The translations under genes and the position numbers were made by a program. From Janibacter sp. Soil728 (GTDB lineage: Bacteria > Actinomycetota > Actinomycetes > Actinomycetales > Dermatophilaceae), in contig NZ_LMRZ01000006.1 of assembly GCF_001428305.1 (NCBI RefSeq), positions 124,001 through 188,000 of the forward strand: a stretch of DNA of 64,000 nt, in the 5' to 3' direction. The notes under the pieces were generated by a model. It did not search any database and was not told the origin of the DNA. It was given only the letters and a program-made list of their open reading frames with translations. Below are positions 24,858-33,410 of this stretch, piece by piece. Numbering within the stretch: the first letter of the stretch is position 1; each line of letters begins with the position of its first letter.

Positions 24858-26333
24858 TCAGACCGGCAGGTTGACGGTCTCGTTGCCCTGGTCGTCGTAG
24901 CTGGTGAGCGGGGGCGCGATCTCCTCGAGCGACTTGCCCTCTGCGTCGACGCCCCAGACCGCCGCGACGAGCGCGCCGATCATCATGATCCCGGAGGCGA
25001 TGAGATAGCCCCAGAACATCGGGGCCCGGTCGCTGCCGTCACCGATGAGCCAGCCGTAGAAGACCGGCCCGATGGCACCGAAGATCTGCGCCACCGCGAA
25101 GAAGTAGGAGATCGCCTGGCCACGCACCTCGAGCGGGAAGATCTCCGAGACCGTGAGGTACCCGGCCGAGGCTCCGGCCGAGGCGAAGAAGAAGGCGACG
25201 CACCAGAAGGCGGTGTGCGTTCCCGCGCTCAGCATGTCGGCGTTGAAGAGGAACGCGGAGATGGTGAGCACGATCGCGGCGAAGGCATAGCACCCCCCGA
25301 TCATCTTGCGACGACCGACGGTGTCGAAGAGGGGACCCAGGAGCAGTGGTCCGAGCAGGTTGCCGACGGCGAAGGGGAAGAAGTACACCGCGGCGCTCGA
25401 CGCCGTCTTGTCGTAGAAGTTCTGCAGCACGAGCGAGTAGGTGAAGAAGATCGCGTTGTAGAGGAAGCTCTGCGTGATCATCAGCGTCGCGCCGAGCACG
25501 GTGCGCGTCGGGTACTTCTTGAAGAAGACGTAGGCGAGCTGCTTGGGGGTCAGGCCCTCGCGGGCCTTGATCCACATGCCGTCGCGCTCCTCGTCGAGAT
25601 CGGGGAGCGCGTCCCCCTTCGCCCGGACCTCGTCCTCGATGCCGGAGATGATCTCCTCGGCGTCGTCGAACCTGCCGTGGGTGACCAGCCACCGCGGGCT
25701 CTCGGGGATGTGCCGGCGCAGGTAGATGATGCCGAGACCGAGGACGGGGCCGACGAGGAAGGCGATCCGCCAGCCGAGGTTCTCCCCGACGATGTCGGGG
25801 TTGAGCAGCCAGTAGCTGGCGAAGGCACCCATGCCGGCGCCGAACCAGTAGGTGCCGTTGATGGCCAGATCGACCCGCCCACGGAACTTCCCGGGGATGA
25901 GCTCGTCGATCGCGGAGTTGATGGCCGAGTACTCGCCGCCGATGCCCGCTCCGGCGACGAAGCGAAGGGCGAGGAAGACCCACATGTTGGGGGAGAAGGC
26001 CGCCAGGCCCGAGGCGACGAGATACAGCGCCAGGGTCATCGTGAACAGCTTCTTGCGCCCGAGGGTGTCGGTCATGCGGCCGAAGAGGAGCGCGCCGGTC
26101 ACCTGACCGACGAGGTAGACCGTCCCGGCGAGGCCCACGTCCGCCGAGGACATGCCGAGCGACTTCTCGAAGCCCCCGGCGGCCACGATCTGGACCTCGA
26201 GACCGTCGAGGATCCATGCCGTGCCCAGACCGAGGATCACCATCCAGTGGAACCTGGACCACGGCATGTCGTGCATGCGAGCCGGGATCAGGCTCCTGAT
26301 CGGCTTGTCCTCTGCCACGTCCGTCGCGCTCAT
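24858..26333 (-). CDS. MFS transporter (metabolite:H+ symporter type)
   Basis: 491 residues with about 12 transmembrane helices and a long cytoplasmic loop after helix 6. The MFS signature GRMTDTLGRKKLF follows helix 2, and PESPRWLVTHGRFDDAEEII is the sugar-porter/SHS/AAHS-type motif at the end of the first half. Substrate not predictable; aromatic acids, sugars or organic acids are possible, and a hut-related substrate cannot be excluded. It is followed in the same operon by the Usp gene. Confidence 0.85.
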   Translation of the reverse strand: MSATDVAEDKPIRSLIPARMHDMPWSRFHWMVILGLGTAWILDGLEVQIVAAGGFEKSLGMSSADVGLAGTVYLVGQVTGALLFGRMTDTLGRKKLFTMTLALYLVASGLAAFSPNMWVFLALRFVAGAGIGGEYSAINSAIDELIPGKFRGRVDLAINGTYWFGAGMGAFASYWLLNPDIVGENLGWRIAFLVGPVLGLGIIYLRRHIPESPRWLVTHGRFDDAEEIISGIEDEVRAKGDALPDLDEERDGMWIKAREGLTPKQLAYVFFKKYPTRTVLGATLMITQSFLYNAIFFTYSLVLQNFYDKTASSAAVYFFPFAVGNLLGPLLLGPLFDTVGRRKMIGGCYAFAAIVLTISAFLFNADMLSAGTHTAFWCVAFFFASAGASAGYLTVSEIFPLEVRGQAISYFFAVAQIFGAIGPVFYGWLIGDGSDRAPMFWGYLIASGIMMIGALVAAVWGVDAEGKSLEEIAPPLTSYDDQGNETVNLPV

Positions 26334-26409
26334 CTCGGCACCGCCCTCCCGGCGCCGGTGGCGCCCTGAGGACGTCCTACCCGAGGCGAGGACGATGATG
26401 CACGGCCCA

Positions 26410-26434
26410 CCCCCCTTCGTCGGACGAAGGGGGG
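26410..26434 (-). terminator. Perfect 12-bp hairpin after ispH
   Basis: CCCCCCTTCGTC and GACGAAGGGGGG pair perfectly around a single base. It starts nine bases after the ispH stop on the minus strand. No U-run follows. The two arms are inverted copies of the window's abundant CGAAGGGG octamer. Confidence 0.55.
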
Positions 26435-26442
26435 AGCCTGCG

Positions 26443-27495
26443 TCAGTGCAGCTGGCCCGCGTCCGCGAGAGAGCCGGCGTCGTGCTTCATCTTGTCGTCC
26501 ATGCCCGCTGCCTTGAGGTCCTTGCGCAGCTCCTTGGGCAGGGAGAAGAGGAGGCTCTCCTCGGCCGCGGTGATCGGCCGGACATCGCCGTAGCCACGCT
26601 CCGCCAGGTAGTCGAGCACTCCCCGTACGAGGATCTCGGGCACGGATGCACCGGAGGTGACTCCGACGGTCTGCACGCCCTCGAGCCAGGCCTCGTCGAT
26701 CTCGTCGGCATAGTCGACGAGGTGCCCGTCGCGGGAGCCGTGCTCGATCGCCACCTCGACGAGACGGACCGAGTTGGAGGAGTTGCGCGAGCCGACGACG
26801 AGCATGAGGTCGCAGTCCTTGGCCATCTGCTTCACCGCCAGCTGACGGTTCTGCGTCGCGTAGCAGATGTCATCGCTCGGAGGATTTTGCAGCTTGGGGA
26901 ACTTCTCCCGCAGACGCCGCACGGTCTCCATCGTCTCGTCGACGGAGAGGGTCGTCTGGGAGAGCCACACGACCTTGTCGGGGTCGCGCACCTCGACATT
27001 GGCGACATCGTCCGGGCCCTCGACGAGGGTGATGTGCTCGGGAGCCTCACCGGAGGTCCCGACGACCTCCTCGTGGCCCTCGTGGCCGATGAGCAGGATG
27101 TCGAAGTCGTCGTCGGCGAACCGCACGGCCTCACGGTGCACCTTGGTGACCAGGGGGCAGGTCGCGTCGATCGTCTTGAGGCTGAGCGCCTTGGCCTCCT
27201 CGTGGACGACGGGCGCCACGCCGTGCGCGGAGAAGACGACGGTGGCACCCTCTGGGACCTCGTCGGTCTCCTCGACGAAGATCGCGCCCATCCCCTCGAG
27301 GGTGGTCACGACGTGCTTGTTGTGGACGATCTCCTTGCGCACATACACCGGAGGGCCATAGAGCTCGAGGGCCTTCTCGACGGTGACGACGGCTCGGTCC
27401 ACCCCTGCGCAGTAGCCGCGGGGGGCCGCGAGCAGGACGCGCTTGGCGCCGTGCTGGGCGTCGGAGTCGGAGGACAGGGACGTAGTGGTGCTCAT
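26443..27495 (-). CDS. ispH: 4-hydroxy-3-methylbut-2-enyl diphosphate reductase
   Basis: Last step of the MEP isoprenoid pathway, giving IPP and DMAPP. 350 residues. The three [4Fe-4S] cysteines are in [23 protein letters not shown] and [10 protein letters not shown], and the substrate-binding [10 protein letters not shown] and TSGASVPE blocks are intact. Start ATG 27495 lies six bases after a TACCAT -10 box on the minus strand, so translation is probably leaderless. Followed by a perfect hairpin. Confidence 0.95.
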   Translation of the reverse strand: MSTTTSLSSDSDAQHGAKRVLLAAPRGYCAGVDRAVVTVEKALELYGPPVYVRKEIVHNKHVVTTLEGMGAIFVEETDEVPEGATVVFSAHGVAPVVHEEAKALSLKTIDATCPLVTKVHREAVRFADDDFDILLIGHEGHEEVVGTSGEAPEHITLVEGPDDVANVEVRDPDKVVWLSQTTLSVDETMETVRRLREKFPKLQNPPSDDICYATQNRQLAVKQMAKDCDLMLVVGSRNSSNSVRLVEVAIEHGSRDGHLVDYADEIDEAWLEGVQTVGVTSGASVPEILVRGVLDYLAERGYGDVRPITAAEESLLFSLPKELRKDLKAAGMDDKMKHDAGSLADAGQLH

Positions 27496-27501
27496 GCCCC
27501 C

Positions 27502-27507
27502 ATGGTA
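27502..27507 (-). promoter_or_regulatory. -10 box of a leaderless promoter (ispH)
   Basis: TACCAT on the minus strand, six bases from the ispH ATG at 27495, with no ribosome site between. Confidence 0.5.
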
Positions 27508-27619
27508 GGCGAGCGGCCTGTACGGGCCCTGACCCCGTGCAGCACGCCGCCAGTGCCGTGTCAATGGGCACTTCTCACCGCTGTCCCCCGCCCCTCCCGG
27601 CCGCGAGACTCGGACTGAT

Positions 27620-27641
27620 CTCCCGACACCGATGTCGGGAG
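27620..27641 (+). promoter_or_regulatory. Inverted repeat in the leader of the secreted-protein gene
   Basis: CTCCCGACA and TGTCGGGAG form a perfect 9-bp inverted repeat around CCGA, 18 bases before the ATG at 27659. It could be an operator or an RNA hairpin near the ribosome site. Confidence 0.45.
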
Positions 27642-27658
27642 CCTGGGGAGAGGCCACC

Positions 27659-28414
27659 ATGCACCAGCCCGAGCACACGACCATACGGACCGGGGCGGGG
27701 CTGCTTTTGGCCCTCGCCCTGGTCCTCGCCTACGTCATCTCCGTTGCGCCATCGGCGGATGCCGCAACGCAGCACTGCACCGACCACACGACCGCCACCA
27801 AGATCGAGGTCGACGACGACTTCGTCAACCCGACGACGGTCAGCGTCACGGACACCCGGACGGGCGCCATGATGGACGTCCTCGTCACCATCACCGGGGC
27901 GAGCTTCTCCCTCGAGAGCGGCGACCCCGACCTGACCCTCGACGGCGCGACCTGGTGCATCAAGTCGGCCACCCTGGCCCACGACGGCACCGGGACGTCG
28001 GGCGTGAGCGCCAGCACCAACAAGCAGGGAGTGGCCCAGGACATCTCGTACCTCGTCCTGGTCTCCGTGACCACGGTGGACCCGACGCCGGTGCAGAACT
28101 GCAACCAGTCCACGACCGCGGGTGGCTCCGGCGTGACCACCACGGTCCACGAGATCGGCGCGGCCGGGCCCACGTCCTTCCTCTTCGCGTGGGAGGCGCA
28201 GAACGTGCCCGACCAGTTCCAGGTCTTCTACGAGGGCGTCCTGCTGCATGACACAGGAGTGGTCGGCGACGCCATCAACGAGGGGACCGGGTCCGCCACC
28301 GTCACCGTGCCTGCGGGCACCAGCACCCAGGTGACGGTCGTCGTCACCGGCCCGTCCGGAACCGCGTGGGACTACGTCGTCAACTGCCCGGCAGGGACCG
28401 TCCCGACGCCCTGA
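27659..28414 (+). CDS. Secreted protein of unknown function
   Basis: 251 residues. A clear signal peptide (residues 13-35 hydrophobic, cleavage probably after ADA at about 35-37) precedes a Thr/Val-rich beta-sandwich-like region with paired cysteines (HC, WC, NC ... NC), and a Cys near the C-terminus (YVVNCPAG). No known domain recognised; it is likely an exported surface or extracellular protein. GGAGAGG precedes the chosen ATG. No anchor or LPXTG motif. Confidence 0.75.
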   Translation: MHQPEHTTIRTGAGLLLALALVLAYVISVAPSADAATQHCTDHTTATKIEVDDDFVNPTTVSVTDTRTGAMMDVLVTITGASFSLESGDPDLTLDGATWCIKSATLAHDGTGTSGVSASTNKQGVAQDISYLVLVSVTTVDPTPVQNCNQSTTAGGSGVTTTVHEIGAAGPTSFLFAWEAQNVPDQFQVFYEGVLLHDTGVVGDAINEGTGSATVTVPAGTSTQVTVVVTGPSGTAWDYVVNCPAGTVPTP

Positions 28415-28476
28415 CCGACGCACACCCCAGGGCCCTGACGCCCCGAGGCACCACCGGGCAGCAGGTGCCCGGCACC

Positions 28477-28516
28477 AGGCACCCCCGACTCGCACCCAGC
28501 GAGGTCGGGGGTGCCT
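28477..28516 (+). terminator. Hairpin terminator overlapping the xseA promoter region
   Basis: A 17-bp stem with a one-base bulge around loop ACCCA, downstream of the secreted-protein gene. Its right arm ends two bases before the -10 box of xseA. No U-run. Confidence 0.55.
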
Positions 28517-28518
28517 CG

Positions 28519-28524
28519 TACGCT
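28519..28524 (+). promoter_or_regulatory. -10 box of a leaderless promoter (xseA)
   Basis: TACGCT, followed by GATCCC and then the ATG at 28531; no ribosome site between. Confidence 0.55.
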
Positions 28525-28530
28525 GATCCC

Positions 28531-29763
28531 ATGACCTCGCCCCTGCCCGACAAGGCCGCGGACACCACCGCCGAGCAGCCGTGGCCGGTCCGGCTGCTCA
28601 GCATGAAGATCGCCGACTACGTCGACAAGATGTCGGTCACCTGGGTCGAGGGGCAGGTCGTCCAGCTCACCCGCCGCCCGGGGGCCCGCACCGCGTGGCT
28701 GACGCTGCGTGACCCCGACGTCGACATGTCGTTGTCGTGCATGGTCCGGGTCAACGCCCTCGACGCGATGGCCGCACCCCTCGGCGAGGGCGCCCGGGTC
28801 GTCGTGCAGGCCAAGCCGAGCTACTGGACCCAGCGCGGGTCGCTGTCGATGGACGTGCGCCAGATCCGCCCCGTCGGCGTCGGCGAGCTGCTGGCCCGCA
28901 TCGAGTACCTCAAGCAGAACCTGCGCTCCGAGGGCCTCTTCGACACCTCGCGCAAACGGCCCCTCCCCTTCCTCCCCCGCCGGGTCGGGCTCGTCTGCGG
29001 TCGGGCCAGCGCCGCCGAGCGGGACGTCGTGGAGAACGCGCACCGCCGCTGGCCAGGCCTGCCCTTCACCATCAAGCAGGTCGCCGTGCAGGGGCCGACC
29101 GCGGTGACCGAGGTGACCGCGGCCATCCGCGAGCTCGACGCGATGGCTGACGTCGACGTCATCATCGTCACCCGGGGCGGTGGGTCCGTGGAGGACCTGC
29201 TGCCCTTCAGCAACGAGACGATGGTGCGTGCCGTGTCCGAGGCCCGCACACCGGTGGTCAGCGCGATCGGTCACGACGTCGACACCCCGATCCTCGACCT
29301 CGTGGCCGACGTGCGCGCCTCGACCCCCACCGATGCCGCCAAGCTCGTCTGCCCCGATGCTGCTGCGGAGCGCGCGGGGGTCGTCGACTCGCGTGCCCGG
29401 GCACGCGCCGCGCTCGCGGGCCTGGTCGAGCGCGAGCGTCGCGGGCTGGTCCACCTGACGAGCCGGCCGGTCCTGGCCGACCGCACCGCCTTCGTCCGTG
29501 CCCAGCGCGAGGTCGTCGAGTCACTGCGGCGTCGGGCGCACGGGCGGGTCGAGGCGCGGCTGCACCGCGAACGCGACCGGATCGGCCACCTGCGCACCCA
29601 AGCGCGGGTCCTCTCCCCCGCCTCGACGCTCGAGCGGGGCTACGCGATCGTCCAGCGTCCCGAGGGCGAGGTCATCGCCTCCCGGGAGGGGCTGGCCATC
29701 GAGGACCTGCTGCGGGTGACCGTGGCCGACGGCGACTTCGCGGTCCGCGTCACCGACTCCTGA
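28531..29763 (+). CDS. xseA: Exodeoxyribonuclease VII large subunit
   Basis: 410 residues. N-terminal OB-fold, then the catalytic core with PRRVGLVCGRASAAERDV, IIVTRGGGSVEDLLPF and SAIGHDVDTPILDLVADVRA (family signature). A C-terminal coiled-coil follows. The enzyme degrades single-stranded DNA from both ends in complex with several XseB subunits. Start ATG 28531 is at the -10-to-start spacing of a leaderless mRNA. xseB follows after 135 bases with its own apparent promoter, rather than in tight overlap. Confidence 0.93.
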   Translation: MTSPLPDKAADTTAEQPWPVRLLSMKIADYVDKMSVTWVEGQVVQLTRRPGARTAWLTLRDPDVDMSLSCMVRVNALDAMAAPLGEGARVVVQAKPSYWTQRGSLSMDVRQIRPVGVGELLARIEYLKQNLRSEGLFDTSRKRPLPFLPRRVGLVCGRASAAERDVVENAHRRWPGLPFTIKQVAVQGPTAVTEVTAAIRELDAMADVDVIIVTRGGGSVEDLLPFSNETMVRAVSEARTPVVSAIGHDVDTPILDLVADVRASTPTDAAKLVCPDAAAERAGVVDSRARARAALAGLVERERRGLVHLTSRPVLADRTAFVRAQREVVESLRRRAHGRVEARLHRERDRIGHLRTQARVLSPASTLERGYAIVQRPEGEVIASREGLAIEDLLRVTVADGDFAVRVTDS

Positions 29764-29885
29764 GGGACTGAGCCGGTGCCGCCCGCCCACCGTCGGGCAC
29801 GGCGCTGCCTCCGACGAGCACTGCATCACCCACGACCGGCGCTGCCGGTGCCTGCGCCGAGCCCGGACCCGCAGCGATACGCACC

Positions 29886-29891
29886 TAGAGT
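29886..29891 (+). promoter_or_regulatory. -10 box of a leaderless promoter (xseB)
   Basis: TAGAGT, seven bases before the xseB ATG at 29899. Confidence 0.5.
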
Positions 29892-29898
29892 GGGCGCC

Positions 29899-30126
29899 AT
29901 GGCAGATGAGCAGGAGCAGACCGACGTCGCCGACCTCGGCTACGAGGAGGCACGGCAGGAGCTCATCGAGCTCGTCGCCCGCCTCGAAGGGGGGCAGGCC
30001 GGCCTCGAGGAGTCGATGCAGCTGTGGCAGCGGGGCGAGGCCCTCGCCGTGCACTGCGAGTCCTGGCTGGACAAGGCGGAGGCGAGCCTGTCGCCCGAGG
30101 ACGGGTCCGACTCCCAGGATGGCTGA
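29899..30126 (+). CDS. xseB: Exodeoxyribonuclease VII small subunit
   Basis: 75 residues. It has the family pattern GYEEARQELIELVARLEGGQ then GLEESMQLWQRGEAL, a helical hairpin that binds XseA. An acidic tail (SPEDGSDS) follows. The next gene starts eight bases before its stop, so it is coupled to the NUDIX gene downstream. A leaderless-type -10 box precedes its ATG. Confidence 0.92.
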   Translation: MADEQEQTDVADLGYEEARQELIELVARLEGGQAGLEESMQLWQRGEALAVHCESWLDKAEASLSPEDGSDSQDG

Positions 30127-30529
30127 GGTGGTGGCCGGGCAGGTGTACCGGGTCGCCGCTGGCCTCCTCGTCGCGGACGGCCGGGTCCTGCTCGGCCACC
30201 GCCATCCCGAGCGGCAGAACTACCCCGACTGCTGGGACGCCGTGGGCGGCCACATCGAGACCGGTGAGTCGCCCGAGCAGGCGCTCGTACGGGAGTGCCA
30301 CGAGGAGATCGGCGTCGCCGTGACCAGCGCCCGGCTCGCGCTGACGACCCGCATCGACGATCTCGAGCTGCACGCCTTCGTCATCGAGGCGTGGTCGGGC
30401 AGGCCGACCAACCTCGCGCCCGAGGAGCACGACGACCTGCGGTGGTTCCGCCTGGACGAGCTGGCCGCCCTGCGCCTGGCACACCCCGCCCTGCGCGATC
30501 TCGTCGCCGCCGCCCTCACCACGGCCTGA
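30119..30529 (+). CDS. NUDIX hydrolase
   Basis: 136 residues, complete Nudix domain: DGRVLLGHRHPERQNYPDCW then the box GGHIETGESPEQALV with RECHEEIGV. It resembles MutT-type 8-oxo-dGTP or dNTP pyrophosphohydrolases, but the substrate cannot be assigned. The ATG is inside the end of xseB (overlap of eight bases). It is followed by a very long perfect inverted repeat. Confidence 0.85.
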   Translation: MAEVVAGQVYRVAAGLLVADGRVLLGHRHPERQNYPDCWDAVGGHIETGESPEQALVRECHEEIGVAVTSARLALTTRIDDLELHAFVIEAWSGRPTNLAPEEHDDLRWFRLDELAALRLAHPALRDLVAAALTTA

Positions 30530-30535
30530 CCGCTC

Positions 30536-30595
30536 GTCTGCATTCCCCTATGGCAATGCAGACGTTCGTCTGCATTGCCATAGGGGAATGCAGAC
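30536..30595 (+). repeat. 29-bp perfect inverted repeat (two palindromic units)
   Basis: Arms 30536-30564 and 30567-30595 are exact reverse complements around TT. Each arm is itself nearly palindromic: GTCTGCATT and AATGCAGAC around a 10-base centre. A related 24-bp palindrome is at 58456-58479. It lies between the convergent NUDIX and DUF4245 genes, so it can act as a bidirectional terminator, but there is no U-run. Confidence 0.85.
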
Positions 30596-30615
30596 CAACG
30601 GTCGGGAGCTCGGGC

Positions 30616-31308
30616 TCAGCTCGGGTTCGAGCTGGGGCTCGGGCTGGCCTTGGTCACCTCGGCAGGGGTCAGCCGGTTGGCGAAGTCCTCGAGCTGGGCC
30701 CACGATCCCGTCCCGGTGACCAGCGTCGTCAGCGTCGTGGAGTCCTTGGGGACGTTGACCAGGCTGCGCTGGACCTTGCCCTCGCGGTCGCGCTTGGCCC
30801 AGACCCGACCGTCCTTGGTGGTGAGGGTGCCGACACGCACGCCGTTGTTGGTCTGGGTGTCGAGCCACCCCTGGCCCGGATCGAGAGCCTGCTGCACCGA
30901 GACGTACTGGCCGTCGGGGGTGGTGTAGCCGGCATTCCAGACCATGACATCGCCCTTGGAGCGCACATAGCGCACATTGGTGGCCGCCCAGCCGTCGGGG
31001 AGCGCCCGCGGGTAGGCGAAGGGCTGACCGGCCTGCTGGGCGCGGAACTGAGCCGTCCCGGGGACGTCGATGGACTGCGGTGTCGTGCTGTTGGGCCGTC
31101 CGGCGATGAAGAAGAGTCCGAGCGCGATCGCGACGATCACGGCCATGGAGCGGGCCATGTTGGCCGCGCTGCCCTTGGCGTAGTGGCTGGCTCCGCGGGC
31201 GGGCACACCCTGCTGCGCCGCCAGCTCAGCGGGCGTGGGCTCGCGTCGAGGGGCGGGACTGGGTGCGGTCTCGGCCTGGTCGCCGGGGGCAGAACTCATG
31301 GGTGACAT
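30616..31308 (-). CDS. DUF4245-like membrane-anchored protein
   Basis: 230 residues. A Pro/Ala-rich cytoplasmic N-terminus, one transmembrane helix (about 53-70), then an extracellular domain with DGWAATNVRYVR and GWLDTQTNNGVRVGTL. It matches the general plan of actinobacterial DUF4245 proteins, whose role is unknown. ATGs at 31308 and 31299 are in frame. It is divergent from glpX, with 70 bases between starts. Confidence 0.75.
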   Translation of the reverse strand: MSPMSSAPGDQAETAPSPAPRREPTPAELAAQQGVPARGASHYAKGSAANMARSMAVIVAIALGLFFIAGRPNSTTPQSIDVPGTAQFRAQQAGQPFAYPRALPDGWAATNVRYVRSKGDVMVWNAGYTTPDGQYVSVQQALDPGQGWLDTQTNNGVRVGTLTTKDGRVWAKRDREGKVQRSLVNVPKDSTTLTTLVTGTGSWAQLEDFANRLTPAEVTKASPSPSSNPS

Positions 31309-31336
31309 GGTCGCACGCGCGGATGGGTGCGCCAGA

Positions 31337-31342
31337 TAGGCT
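31337..31342 (+). promoter_or_regulatory. Candidate -10 box for glpX (TAGGCT)
   Basis: TAGGCT lies 37 bases before the glpX ATG, so here the message would have a leader that contains the GAGGAGA ribosome site. Confidence 0.4.
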
Positions 31343-31378
31343 CTGGCCCGACGAGCACGTTGCCACGCGAGGAGAGCC

Positions 31379-32395
31379 ATGACCGATTCCCAGTCCAGCC
31401 CGAGCGCCGGGGTCATGCACCCCGACCGCAACCTCGCGATGGAGCTGGTCCGGGTCACCGAGGCAGCGGCTCTGGCCGGCGGCCGGTGGGTCGGCCGTGG
31501 TGACAAGAACACCGCGGACGGCGCGGCCGTCGACGCCATGCGCTCGATGATCTCCAGCGTCCGGATGGACGGCACCGTCATCATCGGCGAGGGCGAGAAG
31601 GACGAGGCCCCGATGCTCTTCAACGGCGAGCAGGTCGGCGACGGCGAGGGTCCGGCCTGCGACGTGGCGGTCGACCCGATCGACGGCACGACCCTGACGG
31701 CGAAGGGGATGACCAACGCGGTCTCCGTCCTCGCCGTCGCGGACCGCGGCTCGATGTACGACCCGAGCGCCGTCTTCTACATGGACAAGCTCGTCACCGG
31801 CCCTGAGGCGGCCGATGTCGTCGACATCCGCCTGCCCGTCGCAGAGAACATCCGGCGGATCGCCAAGGCCAAGAGCGAGCAGCCCGAGGACGTCACCGTC
31901 ATCATCCTCGACCGGCCCCGTCACCACGAGCTCGCCGAGCAGGTGCGCGCCGCGGGCGCTCGCATCCGCTTCATCTCCGACGGCGACGTCGCCGGCGCGA
32001 TCATGGCCGCCCGTCCGGGCACCGGCATCGACCTGCTCCTCGGCGTCGGCGGTACCCCCGAGGGGATCATCACCGCCTGCGCGATCAAGTGCCTCGGCGG
32101 CGTCATCCAGGGCCGGCTGTGGCCCCGCGACGACGAGGAGCGCCAGCACGCCATCGACGAGGGACACGACCTCGACCGGGTCCTGACCACCGACGACCTC
32201 GTGGCGACGGACAACTGCTACTTCGTCGCCACCGGCATCACCGACGGTGAGCTGCTGCGCGGGGTGCGCTACCGCGCCGGCGGCGCGACCACCGAGTCGC
32301 TCGTCATGCGCAGCAAGTCCGGGACGATCCGGGTCGTCGAGGCGCACCACAACCTCACCAAGGTCCAGAGGCTCTTCCCCCAGCAGAGCGCCTGA
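31379..32395 (+). CDS. glpX: Class II fructose-1,6-bisphosphatase
   Basis: 338 residues. Lithium-sensitive phosphatase motifs are present: [13 protein letters not shown] and [16 protein letters not shown], with acidic metal ligands in each. Gluconeogenesis enzyme, the usual FBPase of actinobacteria. Start ATG with a GAGGAGA ribosome site eight bases upstream. A PfkB-type kinase gene follows after five bases, so the two are co-transcribed. Confidence 0.95.
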   Translation: MTDSQSSPSAGVMHPDRNLAMELVRVTEAAALAGGRWVGRGDKNTADGAAVDAMRSMISSVRMDGTVIIGEGEKDEAPMLFNGEQVGDGEGPACDVAVDPIDGTTLTAKGMTNAVSVLAVADRGSMYDPSAVFYMDKLVTGPEAADVVDIRLPVAENIRRIAKAKSEQPEDVTVIILDRPRHHELAEQVRAAGARIRFISDGDVAGAIMAARPGTGIDLLLGVGGTPEGIITACAIKCLGGVIQGRLWPRDDEERQHAIDEGHDLDRVLTTDDLVATDNCYFVATGITDGELLRGVRYRAGGATTESLVMRSKSGTIRVVEAHHNLTKVQRLFPQQSA

Positions 32396-32400
32396 GTCCG

Positions 32401-33348
32401 ATGCCGGGCCTGCTCCGCCGCTCCCCCGCCCCGGCCTCCACGCTGGTGATCGGCGAGTCCCTCGTCGACATCGTCGAGAGGTCGGACGGGGGGCGCGAGG
32501 AGCACGTCGGCGGCAGCCCGCTCAATGTCGCGGTGGGCCTGGCGCGACTCGGGCACCCCGTGAGCCTGGCCACGCACATCGCCCGCGACGCCCGGGGTGC
32601 CGCGATCGGGGAACACCTCGCGCAGGCGGGCGTCGTGCTCACGCCGGGCAGCGACACCGCGCTCGACACGTCCACGGCCACCGCCACCCTCGACGCCGCG
32701 GGGTCCGCGTCATACTCCTTCGACATCGCCTGGCGGGTGCCCGAGCTGCCCGAGGTGCCCGGCCACCTGCACACGGGCTCGATCGGTGCCCTGATGCGTC
32801 CCGGTGGGGTCGACGTGCTGTCCGCCATGGCCGGCGCGGCCCGGGGCCACACGGTCTCCTACGACCCCAATGTGCGCCCGGACCTCTTCCCCGGCCGCGA
32901 GACGGCGGTCACCGAGGTCGAGCGTCGCATCGCCGTCAGCGACGTCGTCAAGGCGAGCGACGAGGACCTGCAGTGGCTGGCGGGCCGCTCCCTCGACGAT
33001 GACGAGCTGGCCGACCAGCTGCGGTCCTGGTGCGCGCTCGGCCCGGCGCTGGCCGTGTGCACGCTCGGTCCACGCGGAGCGATGGCCATCCTCCCTTCGG
33101 GCCGGCTCGTCACCCTGCCGGGACGAGCCGTCGAGGTCGTCGACACCGTCGGCGCGGGCGACGCCTTCATGTCCGGCCTCCTCTCGGGCCTCATCGACGC
33201 CGGCCTCCTCGGCCGCTCGGACGCCAAGGCCCGGCTGCACCGCTCTCGCGGTCAGGCACTCTCCCCCGCGATCCAGCGCGCCGTCGACGCCTCGGCCTTC
33301 ACCGTCACCCGGGCCGGCGCCCAACCACCGAGCCGCGCCGACCTCTAG
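32401..33348 (+). CDS. PfkB-family carbohydrate kinase (fructokinase-like)
   Basis: 315 residues of the ribokinase family. N-terminal signature GGSPLNVAVGLARLGHPV, and C-terminal catalytic DTVGAGDAFMSGLLSGL with the base Asp and anion hole. The best guess is fructokinase; a ribokinase or other sugar kinase is possible. It is directly downstream of glpX and near a sugar importer. Its 3' end forms a 16-bp hairpin that contains the stop codon in the loop. Confidence 0.85.
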   Translation: MPGLLRRSPAPASTLVIGESLVDIVERSDGGREEHVGGSPLNVAVGLARLGHPVSLATHIARDARGAAIGEHLAQAGVVLTPGSDTALDTSTATATLDAAGSASYSFDIAWRVPELPEVPGHLHTGSIGALMRPGGVDVLSAMAGAARGHTVSYDPNVRPDLFPGRETAVTEVERRIAVSDVVKASDEDLQWLAGRSLDDDELADQLRSWCALGPALAVCTLGPRGAMAILPSGRLVTLPGRAVEVVDTVGAGDAFMSGLLSGLIDAGLLGRSDAKARLHRSRGQALSPAIQRAVDASAFTVTRAGAQPPSRADL

Positions 33349-33364
33349 GGTCGGCGCGGCTCGG
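33328..33364 (+). terminator. 16-bp perfect hairpin with the kinase stop codon in its loop
   Basis: Arms 33328-33343 and 33349-33364 are exact complements. The five-base loop TCTAG holds the TAG stop. It could terminate in both directions between convergent genes; there is no U-run. Confidence 0.6.
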
Positions 33365-33388
33365 GGGCACGTCGAGGTGCGTGCTCCG

Positions 33389-33408
33389 CACGCTCCTCAG
33401 GGAGCGTG
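33389..33408 (+). repeat. REP-like palindrome sharing 16 bases with the hut repeats
   Basis: CACGCTCC and GGAGCGTG pair around TCAG. Bases 33393-33408 are the exact reverse complement of the CACGCTCCCTGAGGAG core of the 31-bp repeats at 21754-21846, marking a dispersed element. It lies just before the stop of the ABC ATPase gene. Confidence 0.6.
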
Positions 33409-33410
33409 GT

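Noticed and set aside
24858-26333. Assigning the MFS transporter as a histidine or urocanate permease
   Set aside because: It is separated from the hut operon by the convergent IclR gene and its motifs fit a broad metabolite symporter group, so the substrate was left open.
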